From the NCBI GenBank assembly GCA_020634815.1, contig JACKBA010000028.1, forward strand, positions 1 to 64,000: a stretch of 64,000 bases of DNA, given 5' to 3'. Numbering within the stretch: the stretch's first letter is position 1; each line of letters begins with the position of its first letter. The DNA is from Caldilineaceae bacterium (GTDB lineage: Bacteria > Chloroflexota > Anaerolineae > Caldilineales > Caldilineaceae). This document shows positions 1 through 9,820 of the stretch, in pieces. Under the pieces are notes generated by a model. The model was not told where the DNA came from, searched no databases, and was given only the letters and a program-made list of their open reading frames with translations. The position numbers and the translations under genes are program-made.

Positions 1-15
1 CGAAATCTGGATATG

Positions 16-46
16 CGTCGAGGGGGCGTAGTACGCCCCCACGACG
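16..46. other. strong intergenic hairpin downstream of the symporter gene
   Basis: An inverted repeat lies just past the 3' end of the minus-strand symporter gene: CGTCG-A-GGGGGCGT, loop AGT, then ACGCCCCC-A-CGACG. That is 13 pairs with one A/A mismatch. There is no T-tract on either strand, so it is not a canonical intrinsic terminator. It may be a 3'-end stabilising hairpin. The rest of bases 1-124 shows nothing I recognise. Confidence 0.5.
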
Positions 47-124
47 CCATCTTGGGCAACCGGCGCTGCCGGCGACATAGCGAATGCTCCCGACCGGCAT
101 TGCCCGGCTTCAGACACTGGGCGA

Positions 125-1909
125 CTAGTGCGCGCCCTCGACAACCTGGGCGCCACGCGGGACGCGCACGGATTCGACCAGGTCTTGGATCTCCTGCGGC
201 GGCGGCGCCGTCACACGGGAGACGATGAACGCCACGGCGAAGTTGAGGAGCATACCGATGGTGCCGATGCCCTCGGCGCTGATGCCGAAGAAGTCCTTGA
301 CGATGGGCGCCGGCGTACCGAAGATGGCATTCGACTTCATGAGCAGAATCATGGTCAGCGTGAAGATCAGGCCGACGAGCATGCCGGAGATCGCACCCGC
401 CGAGTTTGCTCGTTTGTCGAAGATGCCGAGCAGAATCGCCGGGAAGTTGCTGGCTGCGGCCAGACCGAAGGCCATGGCCACCACCTGCCCGACAAAGCCC
501 GGCGGGTTGATGCCGAAGTACCCGGCCATGAGGATCGCCACCAGGATCATGCTACGGCCGGCGATCATGCGCTGGCGCTCGGTCGCGTTGGGGCGCATGA
601 TGCGGTAGTAGACGTCATGCGACGCTGCGCTGGACATGGCGAGCAGCAAACCGGAGGCTGTGGAGAGCGCCGCGGCCAGACCACCAGCCGCCACCAGGGC
701 GATAATGATCGGCGCCAACTGGGCGATTTCCGGGTTCGCCAGCACGATGATGTCATTGTCGAAGTAGACTTCGTTGGCCGTGTCCGGATTCGGCTCCTTG
801 AAATTCTTGCCCACGAACGCAGCGCCCGGGCGCAACTCGATCTTGCCGTCGCCGTTCTTGTCGTAGAAGGCAAGCAGGCCGGTCTTCTGCCAGCTTGTCG
901 CCCAAGTGACCGGGCGGCCGTCAGAATACTGCAACTCGACGATGTCCTGCTTGTCGCCGGGGGTGACATTTGCGATCGTGGCATCCTGCAGTGTGTCGAT
1001 GAGGTTGTAGCGAGCGAAGGCCGCGATAGCCGGCGCTGTGGTATAGAGTAGGGCGATGAAGAGGAGCGCCCAGCCGGCGGAGTAGCGCGCGGCACGCACG
1101 GACGGCACCGTGTAGAAGCGGGTGATGACGTGCGGCAGGCCCGCCGTGCCGACCATCAGAGCGATCGTAACAGCCAGGACATCAATCTGCGTCTTGCTTT
1201 GGAAAGGCTGGGTGTACTCGGTAAAACCCAGGTCAATCTGCACGGCGTTCAGGCGCGGGATGATATCGCTGAACGTGAAGGAAAGCTGCGGGATCGGGTT
1301 GCCGGTAAGCAGCATGCCGATCGCAATGGCGGGAATCAGGTACGCCACGATCAGTACGGCGTACTGGGCGACCTGCGTCCAGGTGATGCCTTTCATGCCG
1401 CCGAGCAGGGCGAAGAAGGCCACGATGGCCATGCCAAGCACGACGCCCAATTCGATGGGCAGGCCGACGAAACGGCTGAAGACGATGCCGACGCCGCGCA
1501 TCTGGCCGGCCACGTAGGTCAGCGAAATGATGATGGTGGCGATGGCTGCAATCAGGCGCGCCGCCTGGGAGTAGTAGCGGTCGCCCACAAAGTCGGGCAC
1601 AGTGTACTTGCCGAACTTGCGCAGGTAGGGAGCGAGGAGCAGCGCAAGCAGCACGTAGCCGCCGGTCCAGCCCAGCAGGTAGATGGCGCCGTCATAGCCC
1701 ATGGTGGAGATGAGACCGGCCATGGAGATGAACGACGCAGCGGACATCCAGTCGGCGGCGGTGGCGGCGCCATTGGCGATGGGCGGCACGCCTTGACCGG
1801 CGACGTAGAACCCCTTGGTATCACGCACGCGGTTGGCATAGCCAATCCAGATGTAGAGCGCAAAGGTGATACCGACGACGATGTAGGTCCAAAGCTGTAC
1901 TTGAGTCAT
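125..1909 (-). CDS. sodium:solute symporter, acetate permease (ActP / VC_2705-type) large subunit
   Basis: A 594-residue integral membrane protein with many hydrophobic segments. The N-terminal stretch (GYANRVRDTKGFYVAGQGV, then ADWMSAASFISMAG) is characteristic of the sodium/solute symporter family branch containing acetate permease ActP and the VC_2705-type transporters. A soluble insertion at about residues 305-385 (DKNGDGKIELRPG, resembling a calcium-binding loop) interrupts the membrane segments. The ATG has GGAGAA about 8 nt upstream. It starts 22 bp after the DUF4212 small-subunit gene and lies downstream of two acyl-CoA synthetase genes on the same strand, which points to uptake of acetate or a similar short carboxylate followed by CoA activation. 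The family is clear; the exact substrate is inferred from context. Confidence 0.9.
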   Translation of the reverse strand: MTQVQLWTYIVVGITFALYIWIGYANRVRDTKGFYVAGQGVPPIANGAATAADWMSAASFISMAGLISTMGYDGAIYLLGWTGGYVLLALLLAPYLRKFGKYTVPDFVGDRYYSQAARLIAAIATIIISLTYVAGQMRGVGIVFSRFVGLPIELGVVLGMAIVAFFALLGGMKGITWTQVAQYAVLIVAYLIPAIAIGMLLTGNPIPQLSFTFSDIIPRLNAVQIDLGFTEYTQPFQSKTQIDVLAVTIALMVGTAGLPHVITRFYTVPSVRAARYSAGWALLFIALLYTTAPAIAAFARYNLIDTLQDATIANVTPGDKQDIVELQYSDGRPVTWATSWQKTGLLAFYDKNGDGKIELRPGAAFVGKNFKEPNPDTANEVYFDNDIIVLANPEIAQLAPIIIALVAAGGLAAALSTASGLLLAMSSAASHDVYYRIMRPNATERQRMIAGRSMILVAILMAGYFGINPPGFVGQVVAMAFGLAAASNFPAILLGIFDKRANSAGAISGMLVGLIFTLTMILLMKSNAIFGTPAPIVKDFFGISAEGIGTIGMLLNFAVAFIVSRVTAPPPQEIQDLVESVRVPRGAQVVEGAH

Positions 1910-1931
1910 GATTCAGGTTCTCCTACGTCGC

Positions 1932-2258
1932 CTATTCGTTGACGTCGAATTCTTTGTCGACGCGGTCCATGATCCAGCAGTAGACAAAGATCAGGAGCAC
2001 GAAGACGATGATGGCGCCCTGCTGGGCGAACCAGAAGCTTGCCGGGATCTGGCCGAACGGCACGCCATACAGGATATTGGCGAACAGAATGGCAAACAGA
2101 TACGAGACCACAAACCAGATCGCCAGCAGGATGCCGATGATCGTCAGGTTGCGCCGCCAGTAGGCGTTGGCCTTCTCCTGCGACCACGGCTGCTTGGATT
2201 TGCCGCCGCCTTTGCCGCCCTTCCCGCCGGACTTCGGCGGATTGGTCGATTTCGCCAT
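1932..2258 (-). CDS. DUF4212 small subunit of a sodium/solute symporter
   Basis: A 108-residue protein with a basic Gly/Lys-rich cytoplasmic N-terminus (KSGGKGGKGGGKSK), the motif WRRNLTIIGILLAIWF in the first membrane helix and a second helix near residues 75-95. This is the DUF4212 family, known to be encoded directly before VC_2705-type symporter large subunits, as here. The ATG at 2258 is chosen because AAGGAGGAA precedes it; an open frame continues upstream into the octamer-repeat element but has no comparable ribosome site. It is presumably a partner subunit of the downstream symporter. Confidence 0.88.
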   Translation of the reverse strand: MAKSTNPPKSGGKGGKGGGKSKQPWSQEKANAYWRRNLTIIGILLAIWFVVSYLFAILFANILYGVPFGQIPASFWFAQQGAIIVFVLLIFVYCWIMDRVDKEFDVNE

Positions 2259-2302
2259 AGATGGGTTCCTCCTTGGTTGAAAACGAATCAGAAAATATCT
2301 TG

Positions 2303-2460
2303 ATCGATGAACATGACAAGATGATAGGATGACAAGATGACAGGGTGACAAAGTGACACGATGAGGGTGATTTCATAATGGTTGGGCACATCCACGCCAT
2401 ACACCCCTTCATCTTGTCATCGGGTCATCTTGTCATTCCGTCATCCCCTCATCTGATCAC
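2303..2460. repeat. inverted octamer-tract element (word ATGACAAG)
   Basis: The left tract (about 2311-2370) reads in 8-nt steps ATGACAAG, ATGATAGG, ATGACAAG, ATGACAGG, GTGACAAA, GTGACACG. The right tract (about 2404-2460) carries the same words on the opposite strand (CTTGTCAT, TCATCTTGTCAT). The two tracts face each other across about 35 nt and could fold into a long imperfect hairpin. The element sits between the DUF4212 gene and the upstream acyl-CoA synthetase gene, within what looks like one operon. Confidence 0.8.
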
Positions 2461-2487
2461 GTCCCCGTTCACCACTCCACAGTCAAC

Positions 2488-4368
2488 TCAATCCTCGAGC
2501 GTGCTGAGATCGCCGGGATCTTTGCCTAGTTCCTGCGCCTTGAGCAGCCGCCGCACGATCTTGCCGCTGCGCGTCTTGGGCAGCTTCTCCGTAAAGGCGA
2601 CCTGGCTCGGCGTGGCAATGGGCCCAAGCTCGCGGCGCACGTGCTCGATGATGCTCTGCCGCGTTTCGTCGTTCGGCTCTTCGCCAAAGCGCAACACCAC
2701 AAACGCCTTGATTGCCTCACCCTTGAGCGCATCGGGAATGCCGATGACGGCCGATTCGGCCACGCTGGGGTGGGTGATCAGCGCCGACTCGACATCCGCC
2801 GTGCCGATGCGATGGCCGGCCACGTTGAGCACATCGTCGCTCCGCCCCAGCACGGAGATGTAGCCATCCTCGTCCCAGCTCGCCACATCGCCGGCGGCAT
2901 AACAGTTCGGAATCTCGTTCCAGTACTGCTCGTAACGGCTGTGGCTGCCCCAGATGGTGCGCATCATGTGCGGGAACGGGCGCTTGAGTGCCAACAGCCC
3001 GCCCTTGCCCTTGGGCACGGCGTTGCCCGTCTCGTCGACGACTTCCGCCTCAACGCCGGGTAGCGGCAAGCCGGCCGCACCGGGCCGCGCATCCTTGGTA
3101 ATGGGCGTGGCGATGGTCGGCCCGCCCAGTTCGGTCTGCCACCAGTTGTCGGCCACAAAGCCGCGCTTGCCCTCGTCGAGCAGGTGCTGCTTGGCCCAGC
3201 GCATGGCCTCGGGGTTGAGCGGCTCGCCGGCCACGGCAATCAGGCGCAGCGTGGAGAGGTCGTACTTGCTGACATACTCCGCACCGAACTTCATAAACAT
3301 GCGTACCGCCGTCGGCGCCGTGAACATGACGTTGACGCCATACTGCTCCACGCACTTCCAGAAGATGCCGGGGTCCGGCCAGTCCGGCGCGCCCTCGCGG
3401 AAGACGGAGGTAACACCCTCCACCAACGGCGCGTAGACGATGTAGGAATGGCCCACCACCCAGCCGATGTCGGAAGTGGCCCAAAAGACGTCGCTGTCCT
3501 TGACGTCGTAGAAAGTGCGCAGGTGATACGATGTGCCGACCATGTAGCCGCCGTGGACGTGAACGACGCCCTTGGGCTTGCCGGTGGAGCCGGAGGTGTA
3601 GAGGATATAGAGCGGGTGCTCGGAGTCGACCGGCACAGGCGCGACGTCGGGCTTGCTCTGCGCCATCAACTCGTCGAAATCGACCTCGCGCGGCTGCAAT
3701 TCGGTCTTGACGCCGCGCTGGTACCAGATAACGTGGCGCAGCGGCAGATCCTCGACGGCCTGGTCGACGATGCTGCGCAGGTCGACACCCTTGCCGCGGC
3801 GCATGCCGATGTTGCCGGCGATGACGACCTTGGCGCCGGCGTCGACGATGCGGTCGCGCAGCGCGCCCACGCCCATGCCGGCATAGACGACCGAGTGCAC
3901 GGCCCCCAGCCGCGCACACGCCAGCATGGAGAGAACGCCCTCCAGCGTCAGTGGCATGTAGATGACGACCCGATCGCCCTTCTCGACGCCCAGGCTACGC
4001 AGCCCGCTCGCCAGCCGCGACACCAGTTGGCGCAACTCGTAGTAGGTCACCTTGCGCTCGCTGCCGTCCTCGGCGATCCAGATTAGCGCGACCTTGTTGC
4101 GGTTGGCGCCGTCGGCGTGGCGGTCGAGTGCGTTGAGCGTGATGTTGGTCTCGCCGCCAACGAACCAGCGGTGGTCTGGATAGTTCCAGTCCATCACCTT
4201 CTCCCAGGGCGTGAACCACTCGAAGCGCGCTGCCCAGCTTCCCCAGAACGCGTCCGGGTCGGCGATGCTGCGCGCGTGCTCGGCTTCCAGGTCTTTGAGA
4301 TTGGCCTGTGCCTTGAGCCACTCCGGTGCGGAAAAGGTCTCGTCATGGGACAGAATCTGTTCGAGCAC
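2488..4368 (-). CDS. AMP-forming acyl-CoA synthetase (acetyl/propionyl-CoA synthetase family)
   Basis: A 626-residue cytoplasmic enzyme activating a short carboxylate with ATP to acyl-AMP and then acyl-CoA. Visible motifs are the P-loop YTSGSTGKPKG near residue 260, the adenylate-binding WWQTE near 415, the hinge region GRSDDVLNVAGHRIG near 515, and the C-terminal catalytic/acetylatable lysine in KTRSGKIVRR near 600. The GTG start at 4368 is supported by GGAGGT about 7 nt upstream. It is a paralogue of the next gene (4627-6540), from which it diverges at the N-terminus and around residues 150-250, so it may use a different acyl chain (propionate is a guess). It is cotranscribed on the minus strand with the symporter genes. 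Confidence 0.9.
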   Translation of the reverse strand: MLEQILSHDETFSAPEWLKAQANLKDLEAEHARSIADPDAFWGSWAARFEWFTPWEKVMDWNYPDHRWFVGGETNITLNALDRHADGANRNKVALIWIAEDGSERKVTYYELRQLVSRLASGLRSLGVEKGDRVVIYMPLTLEGVLSMLACARLGAVHSVVYAGMGVGALRDRIVDAGAKVVIAGNIGMRRGKGVDLRSIVDQAVEDLPLRHVIWYQRGVKTELQPREVDFDELMAQSKPDVAPVPVDSEHPLYILYTSGSTGKPKGVVHVHGGYMVGTSYHLRTFYDVKDSDVFWATSDIGWVVGHSYIVYAPLVEGVTSVFREGAPDWPDPGIFWKCVEQYGVNVMFTAPTAVRMFMKFGAEYVSKYDLSTLRLIAVAGEPLNPEAMRWAKQHLLDEGKRGFVADNWWQTELGGPTIATPITKDARPGAAGLPLPGVEAEVVDETGNAVPKGKGGLLALKRPFPHMMRTIWGSHSRYEQYWNEIPNCYAAGDVASWDEDGYISVLGRSDDVLNVAGHRIGTADVESALITHPSVAESAVIGIPDALKGEAIKAFVVLRFGEEPNDETRQSIIEHVRRELGPIATPSQVAFTEKLPKTRSGKIVRRLLKAQELGKDPGDLSTLED

Positions 4369-4492
4369 GCAACACCTCCGAGAATTGGGTAAACGAATCT
4401 AGAGCCGGGCCGCAAGGACTGGCGCAGACGCACTATTTGGCTATGACAACGGGGCCTGAAATCTATCTTTGACTACAGAACAGTCGAAAGAA

Positions 4493-4626
4493 CCAACGGT
4501 TAACGGTTAACGGTTAATGGTCAACGGTCAACGGCGAATTGCCAGCGGTAAATGGCCAACGAAGTGTCGCCCCTCGCAACTCGCCCCTCCTCCATTGACA
4601 ATTGACCGTTGACCATCGACCATTCC
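4493..4626. repeat. inverted heptamer-tract element (word AACGGTC)
   Basis: The left tract (about 4495-4560) is heptameric: AACGGTT three times, then AATGGTC, AACGGTC, AACGGCG, AATTGCC, AGCGGTA, AATGGCC. The right tract (about 4592-4626) reads on the opposite strand AATGGTC, GATGGTC, AACGGTC, AATTGTC, AATGGAG. The right tract ends directly at the stop codon of the acetyl-CoA synthetase gene at 4627. Its architecture matches the octamer element at 2303-2460 but the word is different. Confidence 0.82.
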
Positions 4627-6540
<1,914 letters not shown>

Positions 6541-6725
6541 GGTTCGGTTCCTCCTGCAAGGTACAGTTGTGAATGGTCAACAGCGCTTGTTGCCGTGCGA
6601 TTTGCCGGGACAATCCACACCGGCCATCAGATGATGACGGGTGGCGGAACCCAACACACCGGCGCAACAGGGTAAATCTGCACAGATTAGCTGAAAAGTG
6701 GAACGACAAGCTGCTGTCAGGACAG

Positions 6726-6754
6726 TTGACACTGCCTGGGGAGCTTTGTAGAAT
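6726..6754 (+). promoter_or_regulatory. sigma-70-type promoter for the two-component system
   Basis: A perfect -35 box TTGACA (6726-6731) is separated by exactly 17 nt from TAGAAT (6749-6754), five of six matches to the -10 consensus. It points toward the histidine kinase gene and predicts a start near 6761, giving a leader of roughly 75-110 nt. Confidence 0.7.
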
Positions 6755-6815
6755 ACGTTACAATCTTGTCTTGCTTTCTTCAACCCTTACAGCGATAGGT
6801 TCTGAGTGACAAATC

Positions 6816-6832
6816 GGTAGGATTTACCTACC
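6816..6832. promoter_or_regulatory. GGTAGG-N5-CCTACC palindrome, candidate operator
   Basis: A perfect 6-bp inverted repeat with a 5-nt A/T-rich spacer sits about 60 nt downstream of the predicted transcription start and just before the kinase coding region. Dyads of this size are typical of binding by dimeric NarL/LuxR-type regulators, and such a regulator is encoded two genes later. Autoregulation is inferred; an RNA hairpin is the alternative. Confidence 0.4.
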
Positions 6833-6868
6833 CGTTTGTGTGGGTTTTCCATCGTCCGGCACAGCCAG

Positions 6869-7609
6869 GTGGCACGAACAAAACGAACTCAAGACGAACT
6901 GAATAGCGAATTGCCGTCGCACCGCATCCTTTCGGTGACGGAAGAAGAGTTGGCGCGCATCGTGCTTGACATCCACGATGGCCCGGTTCAGTACCTCTTT
7001 TCGGCGCTGTCGCTGCTGACCGGCGTGCAAAACGATCTGGCCGAGACTGACGTCCGCGCCGATGTGGCGGCGCGGCTGGCCCAGGTCGGCATGCTGCTCG
7101 AATCCTCGTTGTACGAGATCAAGTACTTCCTGGGCACCTTCCGCCCGCCGGAATTTCGCCGGCGCAAACTCGTCTCGATCATCGAGGGGCTCGTCGTCCA
7201 GCACGAAGAGTGGACCGGCTCCACGGTGCATCTCGAGACCGACAGTGTCCCCGACGAAGTCCCGCTCGCCGTCAAGATCGCCGTCTACCGCGTCCTGCAA
7301 GAAGCGCTGTCGAACGCCAATCGCCATGCCGGCGTGGCGGAGCACTGGGTGCGGCTGTGGGGCGAAGCGGGGAACGTCTGCCTGGAGGTGGCCGACGACG
7401 GGCGCGGCTTTGACCCGCCCGCCTTCGACGGCACGCCCGACGCGCAGTTCGTAGACCACATCGGCCTGCACGGCATGCACGACCGCGTGGCGCTGCTCAA
7501 CGGGACATTCAAGCTGGAGAGCAGCCCGGGTCTGGGCACCAAAGTAACCGTCAGCCTCCCGCTGCAACAACAGGCCAGCGTGGATGCAGGTGACGGGGAC
7601 GCGCCATGA
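6869..7609 (+). CDS. sensor histidine kinase, NarL/LiaS type, cytoplasmic and sensorless
   Basis: About 246 residues. The phosphoacceptor helix carries VLDIHDGPVQYL near residue 40. A GHKL ATPase domain follows, with an N-box LQEALSNANRHAG, a G1 box DDGRGFD and GLHGMHDRVALLNG. These mark the HisKA_3 subfamily that pairs with NarL/LuxR regulators. There is no transmembrane segment and only about 35 residues before the phosphoacceptor domain, so the signal must come from a partner protein. GTG 6869 is my choice; TTG 6836 is the alternative, and neither has a strong ribosome site. Its stop overlaps the regulator start by ATGA, implying coupled translation. Confidence 0.88.
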   Translation: MARTKRTQDELNSELPSHRILSVTEEELARIVLDIHDGPVQYLFSALSLLTGVQNDLAETDVRADVAARLAQVGMLLESSLYEIKYFLGTFRPPEFRRRKLVSIIEGLVVQHEEWTGSTVHLETDSVPDEVPLAVKIAVYRVLQEALSNANRHAGVAEHWVRLWGEAGNVCLEVADDGRGFDPPAFDGTPDAQFVDHIGLHGMHDRVALLNGTFKLESSPGLGTKVTVSLPLQQQASVDAGDGDAP

Positions 7610-8253
7610 ACAGCCCCACTCCTGCCGGCAAGGTCCGCGTGCTGCTGGCCGACGACCACGCGCTCGTGACAGAAGGATTGCGTGCGCTCATCGACCGCCA
7701 GCCGGACATGGAGGTCGTGCAGATCGTACAGGACGGCCACGAGTTGATCGCCTTTCTCGAACGGTCGCCTGCCGTCGACGTGGCCGTCATCGATGTGCAG
7801 ATGCCCCTGAACGGCCTCGACGCGCTGGCAGAGATTCGCCGCCGCGGTTTCCCCGTGCACGTCCTCATCCTGACCGCCTTTGCCGACGGCGAAAGCATCC
7901 AGAAGGCGCTCCAGCATGGCGCCGAAGGCTTCGCCCTCAAGACCGAGTCGCCCAACCAGACGATCGAGGCGATCCGCCAGGTGGCGCAGGGACGCCTGGT
8001 CTTCCCGCGCGCGGCGCAGCGCTGGATGCTGCCCTCGCGCGAGCCGGCCAGTTCGTCCCCCGAACTCTCACAGCGCGAGGTGGAGGTGCTGGAAAAGCTG
8101 GCGCGCGGGCTGCCCAACGCCGAGATCGCGGCCGAACTGACGGTGAGCGAAAACACGGTGCGCTTCCATCTCAAGAACATCTACGAGAAGCTGAACGTGA
8201 CGAACCGTACGGAAGCGGTTGCCTGGTACTTCCGCGAACACCGGCGACCATAG
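7606..8253 (+). CDS. response regulator, NarL/LuxR family
   Basis: A 215-residue two-domain regulator. The receiver domain has the acidic pair in LLADDHAL, the phosphorylated Asp in AVIDVQMPLNG, the conserved Thr in LILTAF and the Lys in GFALKTES. The C-terminal LuxR helix-turn-helix starts at LSQREVEVLEKLARGL and ends NTVRFHLKNIYEKLNV. The ATGA overlap with the kinase gene makes the pair a cognate two-component system. Divergent placement beside the acetate genes suggests, but does not prove, that they are targets. Confidence 0.92.
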   Translation: MNSPTPAGKVRVLLADDHALVTEGLRALIDRQPDMEVVQIVQDGHELIAFLERSPAVDVAVIDVQMPLNGLDALAEIRRRGFPVHVLILTAFADGESIQKALQHGAEGFALKTESPNQTIEAIRQVAQGRLVFPRAAQRWMLPSREPASSSPELSQREVEVLEKLARGLPNAEIAAELTVSENTVRFHLKNIYEKLNVTNRTEAVAWYFREHRRP

Positions 8254-8284
8254 CCCGTGCGGTTCTGTCGTTTCCGAGGGAATC

Positions 8285-8698
8285 ATGGCTGAGGAACTCT
8301 TGCGCGCCCAGGTCGGGCGCCGCGTCGAACTGATCCTGACCCATCTTGGCGGTGACGAGGAGACGCTGACGCTGGACATCGTGGCGGATAGCGCGGCGGA
8401 CTTCGATCGCGGGCTATTGGGGGCAGGCACGCCGCTGGCAAAGGCGATCCATGGCAAGCGCACCGGCGAGACCGTGGCCTATCGTGTCGGCGACTTGATC
8501 AGCGTCACGATCATTACCGTGCAACGCAGCCCGAAGGACATTGCGCACGATGCAGCCGAGCGGCGCCAGGAGATCATCGACCGCGCGGTCAGCGAGTCGG
8601 ATCGAACCAACGCGCTGAACTTCGCCTCATCGTTTTCCAGCAAGTGGGGCGGCTACGAGCCGGAAGGCATCGAGGATTGGGAAGAAGACGACAAGTGA
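8285..8698 (+). CDS. Gre-factor C-terminal-domain protein lacking the coiled coil
   Basis: 137 residues. The middle (VELILTHLGGDEETLTLDIV, then LGAGTPLAKAIHGKRTGETVAY and GDLISVTIITV) resembles the C-terminal FKBP-like domain of GreA/GreB transcript-cleavage factors, in particular the G-x-PL-x-AI-x-GK-x-G-E segment. The N-terminal antiparallel coiled coil that reaches the polymerase active site is absent, so it should not cleave transcripts like GreA. It may bind polymerase in the manner of Rnk-type proteins, which is inference. ATG 8285 is chosen for the GAGGG upstream; it follows the response regulator by 31 bp and probably shares its transcript. Confidence 0.7.
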   Translation: MAEELLRAQVGRRVELILTHLGGDEETLTLDIVADSAADFDRGLLGAGTPLAKAIHGKRTGETVAYRVGDLISVTIITVQRSPKDIAHDAAERRQEIIDRAVSESDRTNALNFASSFSSKWGGYEPEGIEDWEEDDK

Positions 8699-8720
8699 CG
8701 CTCGTGGCGTTTGGCGATTG

Positions 8721-9314
8721 TCACGGGCGCGCTTTGGTACGCGTGCCCGGTGCAGGGGCAGCAGCATCCTGGGCAACGGCAGCGACACGCGCCTCCACGT
8801 CGTTGAGGCGCAGTGCGATGCTCTCCAACTGTGCCTGCATGGCAAAGAGCATCTGAATCAGGCGCTCCTGATCTTCGATAGAGAGCCCGCGCGTTTCGTC
8901 GCTCTTGCCCCTGGGTGCCCAGCCCGTCAGCCACCACGGCTGCATGGCCTGCCCCATGACCTCACTCATCTGCTTGTTGAGCGCCTCCGACTGCTTGACC
9001 GTCTGCTGCACGGCCTGCATCATCATGTCGGTATAGCTTCGAGCAAAATTGTCCCACAGCTTGAAACTCTCGCGCATGGCTTTCTCCTGGTAAGGCTTGT
9101 CCCCGGCCGGCATGGCATCCATGGTCAACTGCATGAGCGACTTCTGGATGAACTGGAGCGCGTCGCTCAGTTCGGTGAAGTGGAATTCGTCGTCGCCCTG
9201 TACGTGCCGGATGTGGCCGCGCCATTCCACGTGCGGATCGCCCCGCTCGTCATCCCACACCTCCTGCGTAAAGCGCAGCACAAAGGAGGCAATGTCTCGC
9301 TGCTTCTTGGCCAT
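8721..9314 (-). CDS. hypothetical protein, helical, phasin/PhaE-like character
   Basis: About 197 residues, function not recognised. The central section (residues 65-120, LWDNFARSYTDMMMQAVQQT followed by KQSEALNKQMSEVMGQAM) is a long amphipathic helix rich in Gln and Met. A second predicted coiled segment lies at 150-180 (LFAMQAQLESIALRLNDVEAR), and the tail is Ala/Pro/Lys-rich. This pattern is reminiscent of phasins and of the PHA-synthase accessory subunit PhaE, but no diagnostic motif is visible. A TTG three codons upstream (9323) is an alternative start. It runs convergent to the Gre-like gene. Confidence 0.6.
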   Translation of the reverse strand: MAKKQRDIASFVLRFTQEVWDDERGDPHVEWRGHIRHVQGDDEFHFTELSDALQFIQKSLMQLTMDAMPAGDKPYQEKAMRESFKLWDNFARSYTDMMMQAVQQTVKQSEALNKQMSEVMGQAMQPWWLTGWAPRGKSDETRGLSIEDQERLIQMLFAMQAQLESIALRLNDVEARVAAVAQDAAAPAPGTRTKARP

Positions 9315-9397
9315 CTGCTCCAATCCTCACCCAATCTTCGTCCCAAGATGTCGCCATCAGCGTACGTCGCCAGGGTTACACCGAAGTTGCTTCGGCG

Positions 9398-9802
9398 CTA
9401 CGGCTTGATGCCCTGCGCCGCCAGCCTTCGCCCCATCTCCTCGCCCAGCGCCATCAGCGCATTGGCCGGCCGGATCATCACCTCGAAGTCGACGATGCGC
9501 CCGTCCGCGTCCAGCCGGATCAGGTCGATGCCCTTGAGCGACAGGTCGCCCACGAACGCGCTGAACTCCAGCGCCACGCTGTCACCCGCCACAAACTGGC
9601 GATGATAGTGAAAATCGCGAAAGACCTGGATCACCGTCTGCAACAATGCAGCAACCGCCGGGCGGCCGCGGTAGGGCGTGAAAGCGAAGGGCGAGCGAAA
9701 CTCCACATCGGCGGCCAGCAACTCCGGCAGCGCCGGCAGATCACGGGCATCGATCATGGCGTGCCAGCGGTCCAGAAAACGCGTCATCACTTCGTCGTTC
9801 AT
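9398..9802 (-). CDS. SnoaL/NTF2-like fold protein
   Basis: 134 residues with the length and pattern of nuclear-transport-factor-2-like proteins: an N-terminal helix FLDRWHAMIDARDLPALPEL, then ADVEFRSPFAFTPYRGRPAV and four beta strands ending in a polar pocket. Such proteins are ligand-binding or small isomerase/hydrolase folds, and the role cannot be read from sequence. ATG 9802 has GGGAGA upstream; a GTG at 9820 directly abutting the stop of the BTAD gene is also possible. It is encoded immediately after the BTAD regulator gene, likely in the same transcript. Confidence 0.72.
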   Translation of the reverse strand: MNDEVMTRFLDRWHAMIDARDLPALPELLAADVEFRSPFAFTPYRGRPAVAALLQTVIQVFRDFHYHRQFVAGDSVALEFSAFVGDLSLKGIDLIRLDADGRIVDFEVMIRPANALMALGEEMGRRLAAQGIKP

Positions 9803-9820
9803 CTTGAGTTCTCCCGTCAC

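Noticed and set aside
4495..4560. Tandem AACGGTT/AACGGTC words as a CRISPR array
   Set aside because: The units are 7 nt with no spacers and no cas genes are nearby.
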